A stretch of DNA of 64,000 nt from Cherax quadricarinatus (taxonomy: Eukaryota > Arthropoda > Malacostraca > Decapoda > Parastacidae). The notes beneath the pieces were generated by a model. That model worked only from the letters and a program-made list of their open reading frames with translations, was not told where the DNA came from and did not search any database. Shown piece by piece: positions 1 to 9,548 of the stretch (positions within the stretch are counted from its first letter, which is position 1; every line of letters begins with the position of its first letter). The position numbers and the translations under genes were made by a program. Location of the stretch: NCBI RefSeq assembly GCF_038502225.1, contig NC_091300.1, forward strand, positions 42,373,237 to 42,437,236, written 5' to 3'.

Positions 1-150
1 GTCAGTTTTATTTTTGCAACGATATTTTTTCCCCATATATCTTATGAAAAGAATGGTATCTTAAACGTTTAAGCTTTGTAGATGAAAATTTTCCATTTTA
101 CTTGATTGTTAAGAAACTTGTTGACGTTGAATGCCGAGCAGTAAGTGAAG

Positions 151-1090
151 AGTGCCTCTTCTGATCAATGACGGTGAGCTTTGCTGAAATGAAAGTTCAC
201 GTTGATTTTAGGCTGGCCAAGCTTTAATTTGTCGTTTTTATTAAACTAGTTTCCGTGCGATTACGGAAAAAATGACTCTTCTGATCAACTTTAATCCCTA
301 AATACTGGTGAATCTCACGGAACTTTCTGGATTGGTCTTGGGCTGTGGAGGTTTCAGCTTCCCAGTTTTATTGAAGAAATTTTGAAAACTGATATACAGG
401 TTTTCCGATGAGATTTTCTAAATATCTCATCCGACTGATTTAAAAAATACAGGACGAATCTGACTTAGAGAAAATTACAGGTTGTTAATGAACTGTCTAG
501 ACGTCATTTAAAATTATTGTTAGGTCAAGTCTTCGTCTGCTCTTATCTGACAGCTCAAAGGAGGTTATGTCTTAAAAAATCTCGTAAAAATGCAGATCTG
601 AAACAAAATAAATGAAAAAAAAAAGTGCGAAATGTTGAGAACACGTGCTTTAAGGCGTTTTAATTTGCAAGAGTTTAGCAAACAGTTAACTATCCTATAT
701 TCATACTTTATTCCAGAGCTGGTCATATATTTTGGTACCGTATTTTGTTTTTCCTTTCTCCAATATTTTCGTTTATAACCTGAGAATGCTTCATCCAATC
801 GGCTTTAAATTTTCAGCAGTGGTGAAGTCATCTTAGGGAAAGACTCCTGAAACTACCGAGATGAGCAGGCACTTTTTGTCTGTTTTATAAAAGCTTTCTT
901 GATTTTTAGTTTCCATGAAACAACTTGAGAAAGCTTCTTCTCGGCTTCAAACTTTTAACACTGGAATAACCAACTTTGAATGAGGTTGGGATTACCATTG
1001 GAGTGCGTAGGTGCCAAGTTTTTCTTAGAAAGATATGGAAATTTGTTAATTAAAATAATTTAGCATGCCTCTTCTAATGAGTTTCAGTCT
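151..1090. repeat. Degenerate tandem repeat, about 125-145 bp period
   Basis: A recurring motif resembling TCTTCTGATCAACTTTAA, followed by a CAGCACTGGTGAAG-like stretch, begins near 151, 276, 787, 931 and 1065. Units are strongly diverged and the stretch between 410 and 780 is hard to align by eye. No coding potential was recognised. It is probably an old satellite or a decayed repeat unit, but divergence is high and chance similarity of AT-rich sequence is possible. Confidence 0.35.
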
Positions 1091-1265
1091 TCAGCGATGA
1101 TGCCGCTCAGGCATCACTCATTAAAAGGTAAGTCATGTAGGTGCAAATTTGTCAATGCTATAACAGGCACTGTACTTCCTACCTCCAGGAATCAAGTCCA
1201 GCTAACCAGTTTCCATGAATCCCTTCATAAATGTTACTTTGTTCACACTCCATCAGCACATATAG

Positions 1266-1988
1266 TCATAAAATCCATTCGTCTCCAATCGTTCCTAACA
1301 CACTAACGCATGCTTGCTGGAAGTCCAAGCTCCTCCCACAAAAAACTTCCTTTACCCCCTCCCTCCAACCTTTCCAAGGACGACCCCTACCCCGCTTTCC
1401 TTCCACTACAGATCTATATGCCCTCCAACTCATTCTATTTTGTTCTACCCTCTCTACATGTCCGAACCACCTCAATAACCCTTCCTCTCCCCTTTGGATA
1501 ATAGTTCTGGAAACCCTGCACCTCATACTCATCTCCAAACTACAGATTCTCTGCATTATATTTACACCACACATTGCCCTTAGAGACATCTCCACTGTCT
1601 CCAGCCTTCTCCTTGTTGCAGGATTCACCACCAATATTTCACACCCATACAAGAAGGTTAATACCATTATACTCTCATACATTTCCCTCTTTGCTTCCAT
1701 GGATAACGTTCTTTGTCTCCACAGACTCCTCAGTGCTACACTCGCCTTTTTCATTTTTCAATTCTATGATTCATCTCGTCTTTCATAGACCCATCAGCTG
1801 ACAAATCCGCTCCCAAATATCTGAATACATTCACTTTCTCCATACTTCTTCCTTTCAATATAATATCCAATCTTTCATCGCCTAATTTTATCCTCATCAC
1901 CTTACTCTTTCCGACCTTCACTTTTAATCTCCTTTTTTTACATACCCTTCCAAACTCTTCAAAATCTCCCAAAAGCACAGCGTTACCG

Positions 1989-2084
<96 letters not shown>

Positions 2085-2313
2085 CACTTTGTGTTATATT
2101 CTTTATCGCTTAATCCCCCACCCGGTCATTCAATTCTCTTACAACCTCATCAATAAATATATTAAACAACCACGGTGACATCACACATCCCTGTCTAAGG
2201 CCTACTTTTACTGAGAAGTAATCTCCCTCTCTCCTACAAACACTAACCTGAGCCTCACTATCCTCGTAAAAGCTCTTAATTGCTTTCAGTAGCGTACTAC
2301 ATATTCCATACAT
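1266..2313 (-). pseudogene. RTE-like reverse transcriptase remnant
   Basis: Three minus-strand open pieces (2313-2110, 1978-1751, 1754-1266) carry reverse transcriptase and downstream domain motifs. The first has LRQGCVMSPWLFN (RT palm region). The second has the GKSKVMRIKLGDERLD and YLGADLSADGSMKDE patterns that follow the catalytic site. The third has LLRWFGHVERV and RGRGRPWKGW, typical of the C-terminal region of RTE-like LINE proteins. The FADD motif between the first two is lost to the A tract. The protein is not functional. Confidence 0.85.
1991..2080 (+). repeat. Homopolymer A tract, 90 nt
   Basis: Exactly 90 consecutive A on the plus strand, sitting inside the minus-strand RTE-like copy. 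The flanks align to either side of the FADD-encoding segment, so the tract replaces roughly 20 bp of LINE sequence. It could be a poly(A) retro-insertion remnant, an expanded slippage tract or an assembly artefact. Confidence 0.9.
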
Positions 2314-2469
2314 TTATTAAATACAAGCACCAGCCACTGCAGAACTATATCCCCACCTGCTTTTAACATTTCTATCTTTATCCTATCAATCCCAACTGCC
2401 TCATTAACCCCTTTCATTCTACCCACTGCCTCACAAACTTTCCCTGCACTCACAACTCGCTCCTCCTCA

Positions 2470-2596
<127 letters not shown>

Positions 2597-2624
2597 AAAC
2601 AACCACTGTGAAAGAATAGAGATA

Positions 2625-2662
2625 TTCCAAGCGCTTTCGTGACTACTCACATTACCAAGGAA
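2625..2662 (-). ncRNA. Hammerhead-ribozyme-like motif (left PLE end, mutated core)
   Basis: Read on the minus strand: stem I UUCC/GGAA, core UUGGUAA, one extra U, stem II GUGA/UCAC with loop GUAG, then GAAA, a self-complementary stem III AGCGCU, and U at the cleavage position. Compared with the right-hand copy, the core has A6 changed to G, which is expected to abolish cleavage. Identification rests on layout and comparison with the other copies here. Confidence 0.6.
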
Positions 2663-2843
2663 CAATGAAAGTAAAGCATCAAAGGAAGGTATATAAAGGG
2701 GTAGCCCACACCTCATTATCAGATCCCACAACAAAGAAGCACCTGACGCGAGACAGCAGGCCCGCAGGCCGAACTAGACAGGTCCTTCACACAATGCACC
2801 AACAAACTATTCTACCCAAGAAATAAGAAATTTAAAAATTTTA

Positions 2844-3553
2844 TTATTTGTCCAATGTATTAAATTCTTCCCAAATTCTTTTAATTATAAATGGATCTAA
2901 TTTATATAAACCAAAGGAAATATTCATATTATTGTCAAAACTGCTTTTTATGAAACAAGATTCAATTATATTCCTGTCGACCATGGACTTGCTTGATACT
3001 ACTTTCTCAACATTTTGAAAATCAATTGGATGGTTAAAATCTCTTACATGAATAAACAGAGCATTGGAATCTTGTCCAGTTCTAATGCTATATTTATGTT
3101 GTTTTAATCTTAGTTCGAGATTTTTACCAGTTTGACCTTAACAAACTTTATCGCAAATTTTACAAGGAATCTTATGAACACATCCATCAGCATTTTGGGG
3201 GGAATTCTTCATCAAAAGTTTTTTTGACTATCAAGATTTTTGAATACAACTTTAATATTAAAAGTCTTAAGAAGAGAAGGCATATCAACCAAGTTTTCAT
3301 GGTAAGGGAGAACCAACATATTTTTAGTTGAATAAGGCTGGTTGTCCCTTTTTGCCTTGTAAAAAGTATTTCTAGCAACTTTAAAAGATTTATCAATTAC
3401 ATTTCTTGGGTATTTAAAATCATTACCTATTTCATAAATTTTGGATATTTCCTCATCTATGAGCTCTGGACTACAAATTCGTAAAGCTCTCAAAAACATT
3501 GATGAGAAAACAGACTGTTTGACTATCTTGATGCGAAGAATAATAGTGGACAT
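2844..3553 (-). pseudogene. PLE C-terminus: RT thumb and GIY-YIG endonuclease
   Basis: Starting at 3553 the translation gives the post-catalytic RT/linker region of PLE proteins (FLRALRICSPELIDEE, then LVLPYHENLVDMPSLLK). After a frameshift near 3225 it continues with HKIPCKICDKV, a premature stop at 3138-3140, then GQTGKNLELRLKQHK. This is the GIY-YIG endonuclease core used by PLEs for DNA cleavage, and the stop falls inside its second conserved strand. The frame then stays open to the natural-looking stop at 2844. The product cannot be functional as it stands. Confidence 0.8.
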
Positions 3554-3644
3554 AGGAACAGTTATTTGTAGGTTTGTGGGATCTGATAGTGAGGTGTTGG
3601 CCAGAACCCCTTACATACCTTCCTTGGATGCTTTACTTTCATAG

Positions 3645-3682
3645 TTCCTTGATAATGTGAGTAGTCACGAAAGCGTTTGGAA
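3645..3682 (+). ncRNA. Hammerhead-ribozyme-like motif (right PLE end, U3-A8 core)
   Basis: Plus strand: stem I UUCC/GGAA, core UUGAUAA (canonical CUGAUGA with C3 to U and G8 to A), one extra U, stem II GUGA/UCAC with loop GUAG, GAAA, then GCGUU closing a very short stem III, and U before the 3' half of stem I. Positions 3 and 8 pair in the hammerhead fold, so the two changes compensate. The stem III sequence is nearly self-complementary, as expected for dimeric hammerheads of PLEs. Confidence 0.65.
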
Positions 3683-3743
3683 TTTCTCTATTCACAGTGG
3701 TTGTTTTGCATATTCTGAAATCACCTGTTTACTGTGATCTTAT

Positions 3744-3746
<3 letters not shown>

Positions 3747-3826
<80 letters not shown>
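3747..3826. repeat. (TA)n microsatellite
   Basis: About 80 bp of uninterrupted TA dinucleotides directly outside the right PLE terminus. Confidence 0.97.
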
Positions 3827-3828
<2 letters not shown>

Positions 3829-4106
3829 GGTCCACCTCTGGTGTAAATTGTGGGACACACAGCCTCGGAGAAGTGAATAAAAAGGCTTCAAGGAAGAATA
3901 TTTGGATTTCTTCATGAAGCCGTTTGAATATTCCACTTCCCCTACCCCCCCCTTTTTTTCATTCTTTTTTACCAATAGGTATATTTTATTACATAATATG
4001 GTACAGAAGATTTAAGAGATATACTGCTGATACAAAGATGGCATATACAGTACATGAGATGTGAGAGATACATGTCTAGTACATATTGTTACGTGTTTGT
4101 CACTGA
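3827..4106 (-). other. Probable 3' UTR of the adjacent element plus unassigned repeat
   Basis: Downstream of the stop at 4107 the minus strand runs through AT-rich sequence with an AATAAA-type signal just before a T-rich plus-strand stretch near 3955-3975, consistent with the 3' end of a retroelement. The remaining 3827-3950 is an unassigned segment ending at (TA)n. No ORF of note. Confidence 0.35.
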
Positions 4107-4709
4107 TTATAATGCAAAAATCTCACCCAGCTCCTCAGAGCTGGGGCGCGTGCCCAAAATACAGCAGGCATTACCCCTCTGAACAGCAGCGCTGAGTCGC
4201 TGGAACAGAAAACTACCTGCACTGGGATCCCTAGTTGCCCTGATGAGTCTTTTGCCTAGCTCCTTAAGGAACTTACACGCACTCTTTCCCCATGAGCCAA
4301 GGGTCTCCGAGCCTATGGGAACAAACATATAATGATGGGCAAGTTCTCCATATTTTCTAGACTTTTGGGACTCCCTGAAGCTGGCGGCTGCCTCTCCTTC
4401 CTCCCTCGTGTATTGGAGATAGGTATCAACCAAGATAGATGCACATGTGTAGTCCCACACCACCTGCTTACCGTCTGTCCAGGCTTGAAGGGTGATACCA
4501 TCTGGACGCTTCTGGCTGCCATCATATCTGCTTAGTTGGGGTGGCTCCCTTACTGCTGGGTATCCGGCTGTTGTGAGGCTCCTCTTGATGTTATTAACCT
4601 CATGTTTTGCAGTCTTTCTCTCGGATGTACGGCATACAATACCATGGTACCCGAATAGGTCTGCTGCTTCACTGCCACAAATACACCTGTGTATTACACA
4701 CACACACAC
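4107..4709 (-). pseudogene. C-terminal fragment of a putative RLE-type LINE protein
   Basis: An open 200-residue minus-strand frame. A cysteine/histidine knuckle is visible at residues 9-26 (C-x-C, then H22 and C26), followed by EPPQLSRYDG and RPDG near 55-71, VVWDYT near 83-88, then KSRKYGELAHHYMFVP and a C-terminal QRGNA motif. A CCHC knuckle preceding a PD-(D/E)XK-like nuclease is the arrangement at the C-terminus of LINEs with restriction-like endonucleases (R2, NeSL and relatives). The RT domain is absent, so this is at best a truncated copy. The family is inferred from motif order; another mobile-element protein is possible. Confidence 0.45.
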
Positions 4710-4711
4710 AT

Positions 4712-5055
4712 GGCTTCTTCAGAAGTCTCATATCATGACGTCACAACAGATGGATCAAAGAGAATATTTTTCCTTAGAAAGACGAGAGAACAAATAGAAA
4801 TGGAGGAAAATAAAATTTCTAAATTCATTTTTAGGGCCATTTCAGATTTTCAGAGAAATTTACAAAGTGGTGCTGCTGGGCGCGTTTTCTCTTTTCCTAA
4901 TAGAAAAAAAAATTCAATTATACTTTTCAATGGGCTCTTTGGCGAATATTTAAACCGGGGTTAATGTGATCTTTGTAAGGAAAAGGCAACAATATTTCCG
5001 TTTTTTTTTTTAGTTATCGGCTCACAGGTGCAATAACAACACTCCAGAGTGAGGA
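4712..5055. other. Unassigned intergenic sequence
   Basis: Holds a short (CA)n at about 4696-4711 and otherwise AT-rich sequence without a recognisable gene or element. A C-rich/G-rich boundary leads into the purine tract that follows. Confidence 0.5.
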
Positions 5056-5059
5056 CACG

Positions 5060-5200
5060 GGAGGGGGAAGGGGGAGGGGGGAGTGGGGAGGGAGGGAGGG
5101 AGGGAGGGAGGGAGGGAGGGAGGGGGAGAGGGAGGGGGAGGGAGAGGGGGAGGGGGAGGGAGAGTGGGAGAGAGGGGGAGAGAGAGAGAGAGAGAGAGAG
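5060..5200. repeat. Purine tract (GGGA)n grading into (GA)n
   Basis: Almost pure G/A on the plus strand, with GGGA/GGGGA units followed by about 26 bp of GA. It forms the 5' junction of LINE copy 1. ORFs across it are low-complexity. Confidence 0.95.
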
Positions 5201-5863
5201 CACTTCGCCGTATCTCGCACCTGCTTGACAGTAGGGGTTGCAAGATCCTGTACGAGGCACAAGTACGCTCACACCTTGAGTATGCTCCACTTTCTTGGTT
5301 TGCCTGCCCCCCCTCTCATCTGCGACTGCTTGACAGAGTAGAGAACAGAGCAAGACGTCTCATCTCTCGCCTGGACCCATCCTGGATAGATCTGTCATTT
5401 CAGCAGAGCCTTCAACATAGGAGGGATGTGGGTGGCCTTATTGTTATGTACAAGGCCAATATTGTCAAAATACCACACTTGGATCCACTTCGAGGACAGC
5501 GTGAAACAAGCTTTTATGCCACAAGACGGGCAGAAAGCAGCAACTTCACTCTGGTTGTACCCTTCTCCAGAACATCACTCCATCTGAGATCATACATACC
5601 CAGGATGACTCGAGTATGGAACACATTCGTACAGCATAATGATGTCAACGAGATAACGTCAGTTGATCAAATGAAAATGCTGGCCCACAGATGGCTCCAA
5701 CTTCATCCTGTTCCCTACTTGTATGTCTCATAATAAAAATGCTTTCAAATGAGCTGATGTAGGTAACAGCTCTTAGCTTGCCAATAAAGTTAGGAATCCT
5801 TAACCTGTAAATAGCTGTCAATAAAGCTAGGGATCCTTAACCTTGTCAAACCCTGTGTACAAA

Positions 5864-5871
<8 letters not shown>
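5200..5871 (+). pseudogene. Jockey-like LINE, 3' fragment (copy 1)
   Basis: Immediately after (GA)n an open frame encodes the C-terminal part of a LINE reverse transcriptase protein (ALRRISHLLDSRGCKIL, then ENRARRLISRLDPSW and MTRVWNTFVQHND) to the stop at 5733, followed by about 130 bp of 3' UTR ending CAAACCCTGTGTAC plus a short A tract. It is near-identical to the corresponding part of copy 2 (7657-8328). The seven-C run in the coding region is in frame here, unlike in copy 2. This is a 5'-truncated insertion whose 5' junction lies in (GA)n. Confidence 0.85.

Positions 5872-5938
<67 letters not shown>
5872..5938. repeat. (GA)n microsatellite
   Basis: About 67 bp of GA linking the 3' end of LINE copy 1 to the 5' truncation point of copy 2. 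Confidence 0.97.
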
Positions 5939-5940
<2 letters not shown>

Positions 5941-8328
5941 TCTGGCAGAAGGCATAGTCACTTCTCAACCCCTCTGCTACGTTGGATCGTCTGACCACAA
6001 GGCTGTTTTTACGACACTTAAGATCCCAACAGAACGAGGTGAGGAGTCCACACGCACAACCTGGCTATGGGAAAGAGGTAATTAGCCAGCCCTTTGGTCT
6101 GAGCTCGCCACCACCGATTGGAATGCTCTTCTCCAAGGGGATGTTGACAACCAAGTGAAAGCCTTCACTGGACACATCCTTAAGCTACAACACGAGCACA
6201 TTCCTCATCAGCAATATGTGACGAAGCCTACAGATCAGCCTTGGTTGGCTTTCGTTGTAGAGAGGCTGCTGCTGCTAAGTACAAAGCATGGCGAAGGTAT
6301 AAGAGACATCCTACCACCTATAACAGGAACTTGCACAGGCAAGCCTGTAGGCATATGGGTGACGTTCAAAAGTGGGCCATTGCTAAATGGGAGGTGGACA
6401 CTAAAAGAAAGCTAGCATCAAGTAGGGTAGGCTCCAAAACCTGGTGGTCCCTGGTCAAGGACAGACAAGGTTATCTGCCTGATGGACTCATTCCACCTCT
6501 AAATCGACAAGATGGGACCACCTCTACTAGTAGTCAAGAGAAGGTGGACCTCTTTGCTGAACACTTTGCTACCAAAATGCAAGTTCCTGATCCAGCAAGG
6601 GACCCTCCTTGGCTAGCTGCAAGAACTGTGTCAAAACTGTCAGTGGTGACAATAAGGCAGGAGGAGGTGCATTTCCTTCTTAAATCACTTGACCAAGAAA
6701 AGGTTGTGGGCCCAGACAAGTTGAGCCCAAGATTGCTGAGAAGATGCGCAGACCAGCTAGCAGCACCTCTAACTCGCATCTTTCAGCACTGCCTAGTACA
6801 GTGTAAATGGCCCTCTCCGTGGAAAGAGGCAAATGTAGCCCCTATTCACAAAAAGAAGAGCAGAGCAGAAATCAGCAACTATAGACCAGTGTCACTCCTG
6901 TCAATCACTGGTAAGATCCTTGAGACAATAATCTCAAGACAAATGACAGAGTTTTTTGACTACCACTTGCTACTTTGTGATCGTCAATATGGCTTCAGGA
7001 AAGGTTACTCTGCTGCTGATCTGTTGTTAAACCTCTCCACTAAGGGGCGCCAGTCACTGGATGAATCCAAAGTCAGTTGTGTGGTAGCACTGGATATTGC
7101 TGGTGCTTTCGACCGGGTGTGGCACCAGGGCCTCTTAGCAAAACTTCAAGCACTGGGAATTGCAGGCTCTACGCTATGTCTCCTCAGTGATTACCTTCAT
7201 GGTAGATCTCTAAGTAGTTCTCAATGGAACGGAATCAGCAAGACATCCTATTGGGGCAAGTGTTCCACAAGGAAGCGTGCTAGGACCATTGTTAAGGAAT
7301 GTCTACTTCAACGACCTTCTTCATCTCATCCCAGAATCCCATGCATATGCAGACGACTGTACACTGACATTCACTTATCCAAGAGAAGAGATGCCAGCTG
7401 CTCTAAGCAACATCAATCACCAGCTAAGAGCTATATCAGCTTGGGGAAATAGATGGCAAGTAACATTTGCACCTGAGAAAACGCAAGTGATGATAGTCTC
7501 TAGGTACCATGATGGTAATGCTGGTGCAGTAGTAAGGATGAATGGGAGGGTGTTGGCACCTGGAGAAGTTGATATCCTTGGGGTGAAATTTGACTCCAAA
7601 CTAACCATGAAGAACCATGTTGTAAATCTTGCAAACAAGGCAGCCAGGAAGCTTACAGCACTTCGCCGTATCTCGCATCTGCTTGACAGTAGGGGTTGCA
7701 AGATTTTGTACGAGGCACAAGTACTCTCACACCTTGAGTATGCTCCACTTTCTTGGTTTGCCTGCCCCCCCCCTCTCATCTGCGACTGCTTGACAGAGTA
7801 GAGAACAGAGCAAGACGTCTCATCTCTCGCCTGGGCCCATCCTGGATAGATCTATCATTTCAGCAGAGCCTTCAACACAGGAGGGATGTGGGTGGCCTTA
7901 CTGTTATGTACAAGGCCAATATTGTCAAAGTACCACACTTGGATTCACTTCGAGGACAGCGTGAAACAAGCTTTTATGCCACAAGACGGGCAGAAAGCAG
8001 CAACTTCACTCTGGCTGTACCCTTCTCCAGAACATCACTCCATCTGAGATCATATATACCCATGATGACTCGAGTATGGAACACATTCGTACAGCATAAT
8101 GATGTCAACGAGATAAAGTCAGTTGATCAAATGAAAATGCTGGCCCACAGATGGCTCCAACTTCATCATGTTCCCTACTTGTATGTCTCATAACAATAAA
8201 AATGTTTTCAAATGAGCTGATGTAGGTAACAGCTCTTAGCTTGTCAATAAAGTTAGGAATCCTTAACCTGTAAATAGCTTGTCAATAAAGCTAGGAAACC
8301 TTAACCTAACCTTGTCAAACCCTGTGTA
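5939..8328 (+). mobile_element. Jockey-like LINE, 5'-truncated (copy 2)
   Basis: The longest copy of this family. It starts abruptly after (GA)n within the end of the APE endonuclease domain (GSSDHKAVFTTLKI), covers the whole RT and C-terminal domain, and ends with the same 3' UTR as copies 1 and 3, including a doubled 'GTCAATAAAG' segment and the terminal CAAACCCTGTGTAA, before another (GA)n. Confidence 0.88.
5942..8193 (+). pseudogene. Jockey-like LINE endonuclease/reverse transcriptase, frameshifted
   Basis: Pieces in order: end of APE endonuclease with SDHKAV (5942-6085, closed by a stop); a linker read in the 6155-6240 frame; the RT domain from 6241 with GPDKLSPRLL, APIHKKKS, NYRPVSLLSITGKILE and LDIAGAFDRVWH; a frameshift near 7212, after which SVPQGSVLGPLL and the catalytic HAYADDCTL are read up to about 7768; then a +2 shift in a run of nine C (seven in copy 1), and the C-terminal domain to 8193. 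RT motifs place it among Jockey/CR1-type LINEs; the exact clade is not certain. At least three lesions make it non-functional. Confidence 0.85.
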
Positions 8329-8352
8329 AGAGAGAGAGAGAGAGAGAGAAAG
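8329..8352. repeat. (GA)n microsatellite, short
   Basis: About 24 bp of GA separating LINE copies 2 and 3. Confidence 0.9.
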
Positions 8353-8922
8353 ACAGTAGGGCTGCAAGATTCTGTATGAGGTACATGCACCCTCACACCT
8401 TGAGTATGCTCTACTTTTTTGGTTCGCCTGCCCCCCCCTCCTTTCATCTGCGACTGCTTGATAGAGTAGAGAACAGAGCAAGTCGTCTTATCTCTCGCCT
8501 GGACCAGTCCTGGATAGATCTGTCATTTCAGCAGAGCCTTCAACACAGGAGGGATGTGGATGGCCTTACTGTTTTGTACAAGGCCAATATTGCCAAAGTA
8601 TCACACTTGACTCCACTTCGAGGACAGCGAGAAACAAGCTTCTATACCACAAGACGAGCAGAAAACAGCAACTTCACTCTGGCTGTACCCTTCTCCAGAA
8701 GGGTACAGCCAGAGATCATCTGAGATCATTTATTCCCAGGATGACTCGAGTATGGAACACATTCGTACAGCATTATCATGTCTCGTAACAATAAAAATGC
8801 TTTCAAATGAGCTGATGTAGGTAACAGCTCTTAGCTTGTCAATAAAGTTAAGAATCCTTAACTTATAAATAGCTTGTCAATAAAGCTAGGGATCCTTAAC
8901 CTAACCTTGTCAAACCCTGTGT
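8353..8922 (+). pseudogene. Jockey-like LINE, 3' fragment (copy 3), rearranged
   Basis: Begins inside the same C-terminal region as copy 1 (GACAGTAGGG...). Its frame is open from 8376 to 8723 but is disrupted by a 38-bp near-perfect palindrome at 8677-8714 that replaces about 11 bp of the parental sequence. A further deletion of roughly 100 bp near 8773 removes the end of the coding region. The 3' UTR then ends CAAACCCTGTGTAA at (GA)n, as in the other copies. Confidence 0.82.
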
Positions 8923-8962
8923 AAAGAGAGAAAGAGAGAGAGAGAGAGAGAGACAGAGAGGC

Positions 8963-9045
<83 letters not shown>
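8923..9045. repeat. (GA)n with CAGA interruptions
   Basis: GA-rich tract with scattered GACAGAGAGGCAGA units ending in a short (GACA)n. It follows the 3' end of LINE copy 3. Confidence 0.95.
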
Positions 9046-9164
9046 CAATGACTTACAACATATGTTGTAAGGTTTGTGCTCTTTGCTGCTCTTGGAGTAG
9101 CATGTCAGCGCTATGAATCCCATCCTTAAGTCACGAGGATGATTCTCTTGATGACAGAAGTACT

Positions 9165-9315
9165 GTGACTCAGGAAATCACAATAACACGATTGCAAACA
9201 AGTCACAAGAGGAGTGGGGACGCGAACCCATGTCAAACGAATCTTCAAATTCGCAGGTCATTGTTTTATCTCCTGGTTCATACCGGCCTAATAAGATTCA
9301 TCCAACTAGGTATAC
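9165..9315 (-). mobile_element. tRNA-derived SINE-like sequence (minus)
   Basis: On the minus strand an A-box-like region is followed by GGGTTCGCGTCCCC near 9215-9230, a good B box (GGTTCRANNCC type). The inner end, 9291-9315, is an inverted copy (24 of 25 bp) of 9397-9421. No aminoacyl stem closes, so this is a SINE head rather than a tRNA gene. Confidence 0.45.
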
Positions 9316-9396
9316 CCCCATACACCATAGGGAGGTGAGCACAGGCCCCACTGGGACCACACATGCAGGCTTTTAAAAGACAAATCTCAAATAGAA

Positions 9397-9480
9397 GTAT
9401 GCCTAGTTGGATGAATCTTATGAGGCCAGTGGATAACACACTGGCCTCCTGCAAGGTTTGGGACCCGATTGACATGGATT
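9397..9480 (+). mobile_element. tRNA-like SINE fragment (plus), inverted to the previous
   Basis: Starts with the shared 25-bp end, then GAGGCCAGTGGATAACACAC (A-box-like) and CAAGGTTTGGGACCCGAT (B-box-like). It lies head to head with the minus-strand copy across an 81-bp spacer. Confidence 0.4.
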
Positions 9481-9548
9481 AGAAACCCACCCCTTTTGTT
9501 ATTTATTGAAGTAATTTGTTTTTGTTGTATTCCTTTTATGTGTGTGCC

